This document shows, piece by piece, positions 35,592 through 44,535 of a stretch of DNA of 64,000 nucleotides (its first letter is position 1; the number at the start of each line of letters is the position of its first letter). This DNA comes from Dyella nitratireducens. GTDB lineage: Bacteria > Pseudomonadota > Gammaproteobacteria > Xanthomonadales > Rhodanobacteraceae. The stretch covers positions 1 to 64,000 of the forward strand of contig NZ_BMJA01000001.1 in the NCBI RefSeq assembly GCF_014642835.1. The letters are read 5' to 3'. Position numbers and translations under genes: made by a program. Below the pieces are notes generated by a model, which was not told the origin of the DNA, searched no databases, and was given only the letters and a program-made list of their open reading frames with translations.

Positions 35592-36344
35592 ATGAGCGTT
35601 GCGCTACTCAACTTCTATGCGAGGCGCCGGCAGCGCATGGCTGCTGTGCCGTTTGACGATTTCATCGTGGCGCACATCAGGGCCGGGCAGAAACGGCTGA
35701 CCAACGGTACGCAGCGTGCAGCGGTCGACATGGGGCATTACCTCGTCGTGACCCCGGGCATGCTGCTGAACGTGGAGAACGTACCAGCCAGCAATGGACC
35801 GTATCTTTCCAGTTGCATTGCGGTGTCGCGCGAATTGCTGCTGGAAAAGAAGTGGACAACGGACACCGATCCAACAACTTGGACAGTATTGCCGCCCTCG
35901 CCTGCCCTGGATCAGGCTTTCGCGCATACCGAACTGGGTTTGCAGCAGCAATTACCGCAGGCAGTGTTGGCGCATCGGGTGCGGGAGCTGTTGGAAGCGC
36001 TCGATCTCAGCGGTTTCCGTCCCACTTCGCTGCAAGAGCTGGCGGTGGCCGAGCGCGTACGCATGTTGCTGGCCGCGATGCCTGATAGAGCGTGGCACGC
36101 TGAAGACATTGCCGGACATTTGGCGATGAGCGTGGCAACGTTGCGCCGCAAGCTGGCTGCGGAGAAGACGAGTTTCCGCGCGGTGCTGGAAGAAGTGCGC
36201 CTGGCACGCGCGCTCACCTTGATCCAGACCACTACACAGCCGCTCAAGCGCATTGCCGAAGTCTGCGGCTATCTCTCTCCGTCACGTTTTGCGACACGGT
36301 TCCGGATGCGTTTTGGCACGCTGCCTTCCGAATTGCGTGAGTAA
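35592..36344 (+). CDS. AraC-family transcriptional regulator
   Basis: A 250-residue regulator starting 15 bases after aguA. The N-terminal 150 residues match the 'AraC-type N-terminal' sensing domain (LTNGTQRAAVDMGHYLVVTPGM); the C-terminal 95 residues hold the two helix-turn-helix units (AEDIAGHLAMSVATLRRKL and LKRIAEVCGYLSPSRFATRFRMRFG). It may control the transporter or PEBP gene downstream. Confidence 0.9.
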   Translation: MSVALLNFYARRRQRMAAVPFDDFIVAHIRAGQKRLTNGTQRAAVDMGHYLVVTPGMLLNVENVPASNGPYLSSCIAVSRELLLEKKWTTDTDPTTWTVLPPSPALDQAFAHTELGLQQQLPQAVLAHRVRELLEALDLSGFRPTSLQELAVAERVRMLLAAMPDRAWHAEDIAGHLAMSVATLRRKLAAEKTSFRAVLEEVRLARALTLIQTTTQPLKRIAEVCGYLSPSRFATRFRMRFGTLPSELRE

Positions 36345-36413
36345 TCTGCGCTGACCGACATCGCCTGAAAAAGTGCTAGGTTGACGTCCGGCTTGGGTAG
36401 AAGGACTCATCGG

Positions 36414-37760
36414 ATGAGTACTGTTTCCAAATCATTGGCCACGCGCATTCTATGGGGCTTGACCATCGGCGTCGTGGCAGGCGTCATCACTCTGGGTGTG
36501 GGGGAACTCTCTCCGCGCGTGTTGAGTGCGGCGCAGACCGTGTCCTCGGCTGCGCTCGATCCGTTTGGCCAGATTTTCCTGCGCTTGCTGTTCTTCGTGG
36601 TAATCCCGCTGGTGTTCTCCTCGCTTGCATCGGGCGTAGCGCAATTGGGCAGGCTCGATCGCCTTGGACCATTGGCTTGGCGCACGTTTGCGCTGTTCGC
36701 CGCCAACATGCTGATCGGCGTCGCCATCGGTTTGTTGATGATGAATCTGCTGCAGCCAGGCCATCATCTGGCAGGGGGCGCCAAGGATCTGCTGATGCAG
36801 GAATATGGCGGCAACGCAAAGCAGACAGTGCAGCGTTCGGAGGCGCAACCCGGCATGAGTTTCGCGTTGCTGGTAGACATGTTCATGCCGCGCAATCTGC
36901 TCGGTGCTTTCGTCGGCAACAGCCGCGGTGCGCTGGGTGACGTACTGCCGCTGATCGTATTCGCGATGCTGGTGGGCGCCGCCGCGACACAGCTGGACGA
37001 GCCGAAGCGATTGAAACTGCAAGCCTCGCTCGATCTAGTCAGCGACACGATGACTGCCATCGTCGGTTTTGCGCTGAAGCTTGCGCCGTATGCGGTACCC
37101 GCGATGATCTATAGCGTGATCGTGAAAGTCGGCCCCAGCATTTTGATCACGCTTTCCGTGTTCGTGCTTGGTTGCACGGCGGCGCTGGCATTGCAGTTGT
37201 TCGGCACCATGTCGGTATGGCTGCGCGTGTTTACCTCTCGATCGCCGCTGATGTATTTCAAGCAAATACGGCCGTTGCTGGTTACGGCGTTTTCCACCAG
37301 TTCCAGCAGTGCCTCTCTGTCCGCGTCACTGGCGATGGCACGCGACGAATTGAAACTGGCACCGAGCACGTCGGGTTTCGTGCTGCCGTTGGGAGCCACC
37401 ATGAACATGAGCGGCACAGCCTTGTTCGAAGGTTGCGTGGTGCTGTTCGTGGCACAGGCGTTCGGGATAGAACTCGTGCTCGGACAGCAATGCGTGCTGA
37501 TGCTGCTGTCGGTGCTTAGCGCCGTGGCAGTGGCCGGCATTCCTGGGGGTTCGTTGCCGCTGATTGCAGGTTTGCTCGCTACTTTCGGCGTACCACCGGA
37601 AGGCATCGGCATCGTGCTGGGCGTGGATCGCATCCTCGATATGTTGCGCACTACGGTCAACGTGGGCAGCGACATCGTTTCCGCCACGGTCGTGGATGCG
37701 CAAATGCGCAAGATCGCACCCGTTGGCGCTGAAGAAAGTGTGAGCGTTTCGGGCGATTGA
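36414..37760 (+). CDS. Dicarboxylate/amino acid:cation symporter (DAACS)
   Basis: A 448-residue inner-membrane transporter of the glutamate/C4-dicarboxylate (SLC1-like) family. Start at ATG 36414 with AAGGA 8 bases upstream. Re-entrant loop motif TSSSSASLSAS, the TM7 motif NMSGTAL (usually NMDGT), AGIPGGSLPLI and DRILDMLRTTVNVGSD are visible. The Asp to Ser change in NMDGT affects a cation-site residue, so coupling may differ from GltP/DctA. Confidence 0.9.
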   Translation: MSTVSKSLATRILWGLTIGVVAGVITLGVGELSPRVLSAAQTVSSAALDPFGQIFLRLLFFVVIPLVFSSLASGVAQLGRLDRLGPLAWRTFALFAANMLIGVAIGLLMMNLLQPGHHLAGGAKDLLMQEYGGNAKQTVQRSEAQPGMSFALLVDMFMPRNLLGAFVGNSRGALGDVLPLIVFAMLVGAAATQLDEPKRLKLQASLDLVSDTMTAIVGFALKLAPYAVPAMIYSVIVKVGPSILITLSVFVLGCTAALALQLFGTMSVWLRVFTSRSPLMYFKQIRPLLVTAFSTSSSSASLSASLAMARDELKLAPSTSGFVLPLGATMNMSGTALFEGCVVLFVAQAFGIELVLGQQCVLMLLSVLSAVAVAGIPGGSLPLIAGLLATFGVPPEGIGIVLGVDRILDMLRTTVNVGSDIVSATVVDAQMRKIAPVGAEESVSVSGD

Positions 37761-37831
37761 TTGCGCGTGGCGTGGCAAGCCCGTGGCAGGCACTTTCATA
37801 TCCTGCCGCCGTCCACACACGAGTGTCTGCC

Positions 37832-38359
37832 ATGTTCCGTACGCTTGCCGTCTTGTTTGCCCTCAGCGCCGCCGTTGCCCATGCCGGTGACTTTTCTCTA
37901 CAAGTCGATGCCGCCGACGCCACCGGCCATATCGCGCCGAAGTACACCTTCAACGGCTTCGGTTGCAGCGGGCAAAACTTGGCACCCGCCATGCACTGGC
38001 AAGGGCAGCCTGCGGGAACACGCAGCTTTGCGATGACGGTGTACGACCCGGATGCGCCCACCGGCAGCGGCTGGTGGCACTGGGTGGTGATCAACCTGCC
38101 AGCTTCTATCCATTCGCTACAGGAAGGCGGTGCATTGCCCACGGGCGCACGCGGCATCCACAATGACTTCGGCACCACAGCCTGGGGTGGCCCCTGCCCA
38201 CCCGTTGGCGATAAGCCGCATCGCTATGTATTCACCGTGTATGCGCTGGACGTGCCGCAGCTGGATGTGCCGGACAATGCCAGCGCCGCGCTGGCCGGTT
38301 TCATGGTGCATGGCCATGTACTGGGCAAAGCGCAGCAAACGCTGACGTACGGGCGATAA
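37832..38359 (+). CDS. YbhB/YbcL-type PEBP protein, periplasmic
   Basis: A 175-residue protein starting at ATG 37832, with a signal peptide (1-19, AHA-GD). The PEBP (Raf kinase inhibitor-like) fold motifs are present: DPDAPTGSGWWHWVV and the DFG..AWGGPCPPVGDKPHRY block with GHVLGKA at the end. Relatives bind small anions or phospholipids; role in bacteria is unclear. Confidence 0.9.
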   Translation: MFRTLAVLFALSAAVAHAGDFSLQVDAADATGHIAPKYTFNGFGCSGQNLAPAMHWQGQPAGTRSFAMTVYDPDAPTGSGWWHWVVINLPASIHSLQEGGALPTGARGIHNDFGTTAWGGPCPPVGDKPHRYVFTVYALDVPQLDVPDNASAALAGFMVHGHVLGKAQQTLTYGR

Positions 38360-38415
38360 GGCCCTTCCTCTGCACTCGCGGGTGCAGGGGAAATGCCTCA
38401 AAAAAATCAGCCTGG

Positions 38416-38952
38416 CTATTTGTCCAACCGCACCCACTTGTTGCCGAGACGCGCACAAACACCACCATCTTGGCAAACGGTCAAATTGCCTTTGTCGACG
38501 GCGGCATTGATCTCGGACACCCATCGCGCACGCGCGATCTCCTCACGCGCTTGCCTCACTGCATAAAGCGATGCGCCGATCGCCAGCAAGGAGCCGATCG
38601 CGCAGGCAATAAAAGCTCTCCAGGCATGGGTCGTATGCATGCGACGCATCGCTTCGATGCGTCCAGCCAGATGCTGCGAAGCCACCTCCAGCGTGCGGGC
38701 GCTACGCTGCAGCGTTTCCTCCAGGTTGTGAACGGGGCCCGCCAGGCCTTCGGTCAGCGCCGCGTGGGTAGCGGTTTTTACGTTCGACATAGCCTGGGTG
38801 GTACTGCGTTCGACGGTGCTCGATACCTGCTGCGCTGCATGAAGCAATTGCTGAGCCGCATGATGGTTTGTTTCCACCACACGGCTGCTGCGCTCTTCGA
38901 AATGGTCGGTGGCGGCGGAGAGTTTGACGGCGAATGTTTTGATATCTTCCAT
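38416..38952 (-). CDS. Coiled-coil protein with one membrane span, effector cassette
   Basis: A 178-residue protein with a helical N-terminal two thirds (many Gln, Ala, Glu; coiled coil likely), one membrane segment (about 112-130), and a C-terminal Cys-containing tail with NLTVCQDGGVCARLGNKWVR. It starts 17 bases after the effector stop, so it is the last gene of that operon. Not recognised; a chaperone, adaptor or a further immunity factor would fit the position. Confidence 0.6.
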   Translation of the reverse strand: MEDIKTFAVKLSAATDHFEERSSRVVETNHHAAQQLLHAAQQVSSTVERSTTQAMSNVKTATHAALTEGLAGPVHNLEETLQRSARTLEVASQHLAGRIEAMRRMHTTHAWRAFIACAIGSLLAIGASLYAVRQAREEIARARWVSEINAAVDKGNLTVCQDGGVCARLGNKWVRLDK

Positions 38953-38969
38953 GTTGTAATCACCGTGAT

Positions 38970-40289
38970 TCAGCGAGAGAGCGTCAGCACGGGGCCGTGT
39001 TGAACGGGAGTTTGCAAGACCTGCTGCTGTTGCCTCACCAACTCGGCCTGCTGCTCTTGCAGTTGCTGCTGCTGATTGAAAAGGTGGCCCTGCTCGAAAA
39101 ACAATTGACCGGCATCCGATTGCGCATAAGCGCGCCCCACTTGGCGAGCAAGCGCGTCGTCTTTGTGGATGGCAGCTTGATACAGCGCCTCGAACATGTC
39201 GTCGATGGAACTGTTTTTATCGATATGCGGGCATCTGGCAGGCCATGCATGCTCGCGTTGCCATGGCGGCGCAAGCTCGGGATTGCGCTCCCGCTCCACC
39301 TCGTAAGCACGCGCCGAGATCGGCAGAACATGCTCATGCGTTGTGATGGTGTGCTGAAACAACCCTTTCGCAGGCGGCAAGCTGCTGCTGTCGTAATACG
39401 GGATGGGGGATGGGTTGCTGCCCAAATCGATACCATTTTCTTCCAGCAGCTTTTCGCTCAAGTGCAACTGCGACAGGTTTACAGTGATGGAAGGCGTGCG
39501 GTTGTAATGGCGCTCCAGTTTCGCCGCTTCGCCAATGGCCCAGGCGCCGTAGTAGTTGGCGTAGTCGGATTTGCCGAGGGCACCAAGAGCCGATTCTTTT
39601 GGTTCTTTATCAAAGAAATTCCGTCCCATAGCCTCCAGATTGGCGGGCGTTGGACTAAGGGTAAGATCAGGGTTAAGGGTGAGGTTGGGTTGAAGTGCAT
39701 AGACATAGACCGGGTAGTCGCCGCTTTGCTCGATGAAGTCCCTTAATCTGGTGGGTTGAGCGTTGTAAATATCAGCCAGGGTGGGAGTCGGGTTGGATGT
39801 CTTAATCTGGCTGACAATGGCATTCCATCCAGAAATTTCCGCACTAGCCTCATCGCGGCGATTGGCAGCGATAAGATTGCCGATGGCCGCCGTGTAATCG
39901 TGATGGGTCTTGGCAGCTTGCGTAGCTTCTTTGCTGAAAGTCGCATACGCCTGCACGGTAGTGGCGTGATTGAAGCCATGTTGCAATTCGTGGCCTAACG
40001 TAAAGACCACTTCCCCCGTATTAACGGTCTTGTCCGACCGTGTACTCAGGATACGTAACGGCAAGCGCATGGCCTTAGTAGCCGCGTCGTATTCACCACC
40101 CGCATGGGAGTGGGAAATTGGTTCAATCTGTTTGAGATATCCTAGTTTCACAGCGGTATTGATTTGCTCAATCAAAGCCGCTGATGCCTCGATCGAAGCG
40201 CGCAGATTTTGAACCTGGTCCGGAGTGACACCAGGCTGCGTTTCGAAGGCGGCGATGATTACCTGGGCTTCATGGCTAAGAGTTGGCAC
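38970..40289 (-). CDS. Putative T4SS effector with HExxH metallopeptidase motif
   Basis: A 439-residue protein with no signal peptide. Residues 95-155 carry FTLGHELQHGFNH, a zinc HExxH motif (His100-Glu101-x2-His104), with possible third ligand Glu147 or Glu151 in RRDEASAEI. The C-terminal 90 residues (DDMFEALYQAAIHKDDALARQV.., then a Gln-rich tail NQQQQLQEQQAELVRQQQQV) resemble the Gln-rich XVIPCD secretion domain of Xanthomonadales T4SS effectors. Immunity-like lipoprotein genes lie immediately upstream. It could cut a periplasmic target in rival bacteria. The secretion system is not in this window. Confidence 0.6.
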   Translation of the reverse strand: MPTLSHEAQVIIAAFETQPGVTPDQVQNLRASIEASAALIEQINTAVKLGYLKQIEPISHSHAGGEYDAATKAMRLPLRILSTRSDKTVNTGEVVFTLGHELQHGFNHATTVQAYATFSKEATQAAKTHHDYTAAIGNLIAANRRDEASAEISGWNAIVSQIKTSNPTPTLADIYNAQPTRLRDFIEQSGDYPVYVYALQPNLTLNPDLTLSPTPANLEAMGRNFFDKEPKESALGALGKSDYANYYGAWAIGEAAKLERHYNRTPSITVNLSQLHLSEKLLEENGIDLGSNPSPIPYYDSSSLPPAKGLFQHTITTHEHVLPISARAYEVERERNPELAPPWQREHAWPARCPHIDKNSSIDDMFEALYQAAIHKDDALARQVGRAYAQSDAGQLFFEQGHLFNQQQQLQEQQAELVRQQQQVLQTPVQHGPVLTLSR

Positions 40290-40308
40290 GTCGCGCTCCT
40301 TGCGTTAT

Positions 40309-40965
40309 TCAGTAGATCAGGACCATCTTCACGCATCGGTGATTGATTTTCTCAACTGGTTCGTTGGCTTCCCCTTCTGGGTAGACCTCGATGTAGAGCT
40401 TAGGGCGGGTGAAAGAAAGGTTGATCAGTGCTCCGTGTTCGCCGTAGTACGGTTCGGACGTGAAGCCCATGGATTCAAGTTCGGCCTTGAACTGGTCAAA
40501 ATCTATCTGGCAAATATCGGTCATGGGAGGACTAGCGCCAGGAGCGTTTTTGTTGAAAGAGAATTCGAAGCGGGGGCCATAGTTGGGGGACCGATCCACA
40601 CCGAAGCCATAACTCCATTGGCGCGTTATGGACTCTCCAAACCCATATCTTTCATAGCGATCAGCCGCATGATTGATCGCCGTTCCCATGGCTTCTCGCA
40701 AGCGCTGTGGCGTGAAGTCTTCGAGGCTCTTGCTACTTCGAATCAGCGTCAGCAGGCGTGTCAATGCCTGCTCAGCATTGAGAAGGGGGCGAATCGATGT
40801 AGTGCTTATTCCATTGTGATCAAAGTCGGCGGAATGAGACAAGGCAGATGTCTCCTTAGAAGATGGCAAGGTGGCTTGTGAGGGCGCACTCTCGCAAGCA
40901 ACTAACGTGACTGCGCCGAACAAGAGGCTTATACGACTACAACGGGATGGTGATAGCGCGAACAA
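40309..40965 (-). CDS. Immunity-like lipoprotein, copy 2
   Basis: A 218-residue lipoprotein: signal peptide with lipobox TLVAC-ES (Cys near residue 25), a Ser-rich linker, then a soluble domain with ICQIDFDQFKAELESMGF and YYGEHGALINLSFTRP. It is about 60% identical by eye to the protein at 41237-41878. Cognate immunity proteins of T4SS effectors in Xanthomonas are periplasmic lipoproteins encoded next to the effector. It starts 36 bases after the truncated effector frame and ends 19 bases before the intact effector. Confidence 0.65.
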   Translation of the reverse strand: MFALSPSRCSRISLLFGAVTLVACESAPSQATLPSSKETSALSHSADFDHNGISTTSIRPLLNAEQALTRLLTLIRSSKSLEDFTPQRLREAMGTAINHAADRYERYGFGESITRQWSYGFGVDRSPNYGPRFEFSFNKNAPGASPPMTDICQIDFDQFKAELESMGFTSEPYYGEHGALINLSFTRPKLYIEVYPEGEANEPVEKINHRCVKMVLIY

Positions 40966-41001
40966 GACTGCTTCCCCACAGAATCCATTGCAAATAACCT
41001 A

Positions 41002-41220
41002 TCACTGGGCGAACGCGTGAAATGACAGCGATAGCCTGAAAGGAAAGTAAGGTTCTCTCGCCTTGATGCGCCAAACACATTTGCCCAGTCCGCCGCCGCG
41101 CCCCTTAGCCGCTGATGATTCAATCGAGGCGCACAGGTTTTGCACTTGATCCGGGATGACGTTGGGCTGCTTTTCAAAAGCGGCAATGATCGCTTCAGTT
41201 TCAGTGCTCAGTGTTGGCAT
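41002..41220 (-). pseudogene. Truncated start of a second effector gene
   Basis: The first 37 residues (from MPTLSTETEAIIAAFEKQP) match the start of the intact effector (MPTLSHEAQVIIAAFETQP), after which the frame runs out of the effector and into DNA homologous to the upstream region of the lipoprotein gene. It is the junction of a tandem duplication, with the rest of the effector lost. It lies in the same orientation between the two lipoprotein genes. Confidence 0.8.
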
Positions 41221-41236
41221 ATCGCGTTCCTTGCGT

Positions 41237-41878
41237 TCAAGAAATCAAAACCATCTTTACGCATCGATGACTGATTTTCTCAACGGGGTCATCGGCCTCG
41301 CCTTCCGGATAGACCTCGATGTAGAGATTCGGTCGGGTGAAGCTAACGTTGATGAATCTGCCATGCTCGCCATAGTAAGGCTCGGAGTTAAAACCCATCC
41401 CCTCGAGTTCGGCCTTGAATCGGTCGAAATCGATCTGACAAATATCAGACATCGGAGGAGAAGTTCCTGGATCGCTTCTGAAGTCAAAGCTGAGCCTGGG
41501 GCTTGGTTTGAGATTTTCATCCATCTCTATGGCATATGACCAATCCGCCGTAACCGGTTCGCCAAAAACGTGTTGTCCAGGTCGATACGTTGCAAACGGT
41601 ACTCCCATCTTTTCGCTTAGATACTCACCCGTGAACTCGTTCACGCTGCGACTGGTTCGAATCAGCACTAGCAACCGGGCAAGCACCTGCTCAGCGTTGA
41701 GAACGGGGCGAATCGGCGCAGTGGTTATCCCACTGTGATCAGAGTCGGCGGAATGAGACACAGCAGATGTCTCCTTGGAAGATGGCAAGCTGGCTTGTGA
41801 GGGCGCACTCTCGCAAGCCACTAACGTGACTGCGCCAAACAAGAGGCTTATACGGCGGGATGGTGATAGCGCAAACAA
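41237..41878 (-). CDS. Immunity-like lipoprotein, copy 1
   Basis: A 213-residue lipoprotein with lipobox TLVAC-ES and the same domain order as copy 2, differing mainly in residues 70-130. It starts at the divergent promoter region shared with aguB. Because its own downstream effector is only a fragment, it may be an orphan immunity gene or may protect against related effectors of neighbours. Confidence 0.65.
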   Translation of the reverse strand: MFALSPSRRISLLFGAVTLVACESAPSQASLPSSKETSAVSHSADSDHSGITTAPIRPVLNAEQVLARLLVLIRTSRSVNEFTGEYLSEKMGVPFATYRPGQHVFGEPVTADWSYAIEMDENLKPSPRLSFDFRSDPGTSPPMSDICQIDFDRFKAELEGMGFNSEPYYGEHGRFINVSFTRPNLYIEVYPEGEADDPVEKISHRCVKMVLIS

Positions 41879-42066
41879 GATTGCTTCCCCACAGAATCCA
41901 TTACAAACAACCTATCACCGGGCGGACGCATGAAATGACAGCGATAGCCTGAAGGGAAAGTAAGGCTCTCTCGCCTTGATGCGCCACACACAATTTGCCC
42001 CATTCCGCCGCGGCGGTCCTTTAAACTATGCGTTTCCCGCCACCCGGCGACCAGGAAATGCCCCGA

Positions 42067-42957
42067 ATGACCCGCAAGACACTCAAGGTCGCGCTGCTGC
42101 AGGAGACTCACCGCGGCAGCCGCGATGCCAATCTCGATGCCATCGAAGCCGGCCTGCGCGAAGCTGCCGCGGCCGGTGTCGAGCTTGTGCTGCTGCAGGA
42201 GCTGCACAACGGTCCGTATTTCTGCCAGCACGAATCGGTGAACGAGTTCGACACCGCCGAGACCATTCCTGGCCACAGCACCGCACGCATCGGCAAGCTA
42301 GCCGAGGAGCTGAGGCTGGTAGTGGTGGCTTCGCTGTTCGAAAAACGTGCCGCCGGGCTGTATCACAACACCGCGGTGGTGTTCGATCGCTGCGCCGCGA
42401 TCGCGGGCAAGTACCGCAAGATGCATATTCCGGATGATCCGGCCTTCTATGAAAAGTTTTATTTCACACCGGGCGATCTAGGCTTTGAGCCGATCGACAC
42501 CTCGGTGGGCCGTCTGGGCGTGCTGGTGTGCTGGGATCAGTGGTACCCCGAAGCTGCGCGCCTGATGGCGCTGGCCGGTGCGGAATTGCTGCTCTATCCC
42601 ACGGCGATCGGCTGGGATCCCAATGATGCGCAAGATGAAAAAGACCGTCAGCGCGAAGCATGGATTACCGTGCAGCGTGGCCATGCGGTGGCGAACGGCA
42701 TTCCTCTGCTGGCTTGCAACCGTACTGGCTTCGAACCCGATCCGGCTGGCGTGGGCGCTGGCATCCAGTTCTGGGGCAGCAGCTTTGTGGCAGGTCCGCA
42801 GGGTGAATTTCTGGGCGAGGCCGGCAACAACAAGCGTGAATTGCTGATCGTCGAGATCGATATGGCGCGCAGCGAGCACGTGCGTCGCATCTGGCCGTTC
42901 CTGCGTGATCGGCGGATCGATGCGTATGGCGATTTGCTGAAGCGCTTCCGCGATTGA
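42067..42957 (+). CDS. aguB: N-carbamoylputrescine amidase
   Basis: A 296-residue nitrilase-fold enzyme converting N-carbamoylputrescine to putrescine. The Glu-Lys-Cys triad is visible in LLQELHNGPYF, GKYRKMHIPDD and GVLVCWDQWYPEAARLM. I start it at ATG 42067 (MTRKTLKVALLQE), with AGGA about 10 bases upstream; two earlier in-frame ATGs exist at 42028 and 42058. Its partner aguA is separated from it by the 35.6-42.0 kb block. Confidence 0.95.
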   Translation: MTRKTLKVALLQETHRGSRDANLDAIEAGLREAAAAGVELVLLQELHNGPYFCQHESVNEFDTAETIPGHSTARIGKLAEELRLVVVASLFEKRAAGLYHNTAVVFDRCAAIAGKYRKMHIPDDPAFYEKFYFTPGDLGFEPIDTSVGRLGVLVCWDQWYPEAARLMALAGAELLLYPTAIGWDPNDAQDEKDRQREAWITVQRGHAVANGIPLLACNRTGFEPDPAGVGAGIQFWGSSFVAGPQGEFLGEAGNNKRELLIVEIDMARSEHVRRIWPFLRDRRIDAYGDLLKRFRD

Positions 42958-42961
42958 TGTT

Positions 42962-43037
42962 GTAGGTTGGGTTAGCGCAGCGTAACCCAACATTTTTAGG
43001 CGGCATTGTTGGGTTACGCTGCGCTAACCCAACCTAC
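42962..43037. repeat. REP-like perfect 31-bp inverted repeat, family B variant
   Basis: The unit at 42962-42992, beginning GTAGGTTGGGTTAGCGC, is repeated exactly in reverse complement at 43007-43037, with a 14-base spacer. Sequence differs from the other family B copies in the middle (GTTAGCGCAGCG instead of GTGCAAAC). It follows aguB by four bases. Confidence 0.95.
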
Positions 43038-43163
43038 GCCCCGCGTTTGCCAAGGCCACGGCAGGACAGGTTTTTGATCCCGTCGACGGACAGGCGCAAG
43101 CAGGCTTGCACTACCCAACCCAAGTCCTCATGCTGCACGTCTCCCCCACCCCATACCCATCGC

Positions 43164-44396
43164 ATGAGCGTCCCCGAAACCAACCTCCCCACCAAGCCTG
43201 ACCTCAGCGGCCAGCCGATCGAGCGGGTGCATCGCGATGGGGTGGAATACGTGTTGTTGGGCACGGCACACGTGTCGCGCGCCAGCGTGGACGCGGTGAA
43301 TGCGCTACTGGCGAACGAGTCGTTCAACGCCATTGCGGTAGAACTGTGCGAAAGCCGCGCGCAGGGTATGCGCGATCCGGAAGCGTTCAAGCAGATGGAT
43401 CTGTTCCGCGTGATCCGCGAGGGCAAAGCCGGCATGGTGGCGGCGAGCTTGGTGCTGTCCACCTTCCAGAAGCGGCTTGCCGATCAATACGGCATCCAGC
43501 CTGGCGCGGAAATGAAAGCAGCGATGGATGGCGCCGCCGAACTCAACGTACCGCTGTGGCTGGTCGATCGCGAAGTGGGCACCACGCTCAAGCGCGCCTG
43601 GCACAGCGTGGGTTTCTGGCAACGCTTCAGCCTGCTCGGTGGCATGCTGGCCAGCGTGTTCGAGCGTGAGACGATCGACGAGAAGGAAATCGAGAAACTC
43701 AAGCAAGGCGACATGCTGGAAAGCGCCTTCAGTGAATTTGCCAATGAATCGGCACCGCTGTACCGCAGCCTGATCGCCGAACGCGACGCCTACATGGCGG
43801 CGCGTCTGCGCGAGGAAGCCGGACGCTCGGTCACCGCCAACCCATGCAAGGTGCTGGTGGTGATCGGCGCCGGGCATCTCAAAGGCCTGAGCGAACACTT
43901 GCGCATCCAACAGGCGGATCCGAGCGAGACCGTGGCCGAGCTGGCCAAGACGCCGCCCAAGGCGCAATGGCCGAAATGGCTGGCCGTCGGTTTGGTGCTG
44001 CTGATCTTTGCGGCGATCGGCTATGCCTTCCACCGCAACACGGCGCTGGGTGCGCAAGCCTTGCGCGACTGGGTGTTGTTTACCGGAGGGTTCTCCGCAC
44101 TCGGTGCACTGCTGGCACGCGCACATCCGTTGAGCATCATTGCAGCTTTCATTGCCGGCCCCATCAAGCCGTTCCGCCCGGGCATTCCTTCCGGCGGCAT
44201 CAGTGCGATGGTGGAAGCGTGGGTGCGCCGGCCGCGCGTGGCGGATTTCGAAAGCCTGCGCGACGACATCGTGCACTGGAGCGGCTGGTGGACGAACCGC
44301 GTGGCACGCACGCTGCTCAATTTCTTCCTGGTCTGCCTGGGCACCATCGTCGGCGAGTACACCGCAGGCATCCATATTCTTAAGAACCTGTTCTGA
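43164..44396 (+). CDS. TraB/PrgY-family membrane protein
   Basis: A 410-residue protein starting at ATG 43164. The N-terminal domain is TraB/PrgY/GumN-like (YVLLGTAHVSRAS, AVELCESR, VIGAGHLKG), and the C-terminal 140 residues form about four membrane helices. In enterococci the family shuts down pheromone signalling; the enzymatic activity is thought to be proteolytic with conserved Gly-His and Glu residues. Role here unknown. Confidence 0.85.
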   Translation: MSVPETNLPTKPDLSGQPIERVHRDGVEYVLLGTAHVSRASVDAVNALLANESFNAIAVELCESRAQGMRDPEAFKQMDLFRVIREGKAGMVAASLVLSTFQKRLADQYGIQPGAEMKAAMDGAAELNVPLWLVDREVGTTLKRAWHSVGFWQRFSLLGGMLASVFERETIDEKEIEKLKQGDMLESAFSEFANESAPLYRSLIAERDAYMAARLREEAGRSVTANPCKVLVVIGAGHLKGLSEHLRIQQADPSETVAELAKTPPKAQWPKWLAVGLVLLIFAAIGYAFHRNTALGAQALRDWVLFTGGFSALGALLARAHPLSIIAAFIAGPIKPFRPGIPSGGISAMVEAWVRRPRVADFESLRDDIVHWSGWWTNRVARTLLNFFLVCLGTIVGEYTAGIHILKNLF

Positions 44397-44535
44397 TTTG
44401 CGGCAATGCGCAAGGGAGCGCGGCTTTTTGTCGCTCCCCTACTGCGTTATTCGCCCATTGTGACGGCTGAGCGGCAACCTCTATACTCGGTCGAGTACGT
44501 TGCACGCATCCGCTGGAACCTTGGGGATCCTTTTG

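Larger units (their letters stand above)
40175..42017. repeat. Tandem duplication of lipoprotein plus effector start
   Basis: Unit 1 (about 41103-42017) and unit 2 (about 40175-41102) each contain the upstream region, a lipoprotein gene and the first about 37 codons of the effector, in the same order. The upstream segments (41879-42005 and 40966-41092) are nearly identical, for example ACAGCGATAGCCTGAA in both. Coordinates of the junctions are approximate. Confidence 0.8.
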
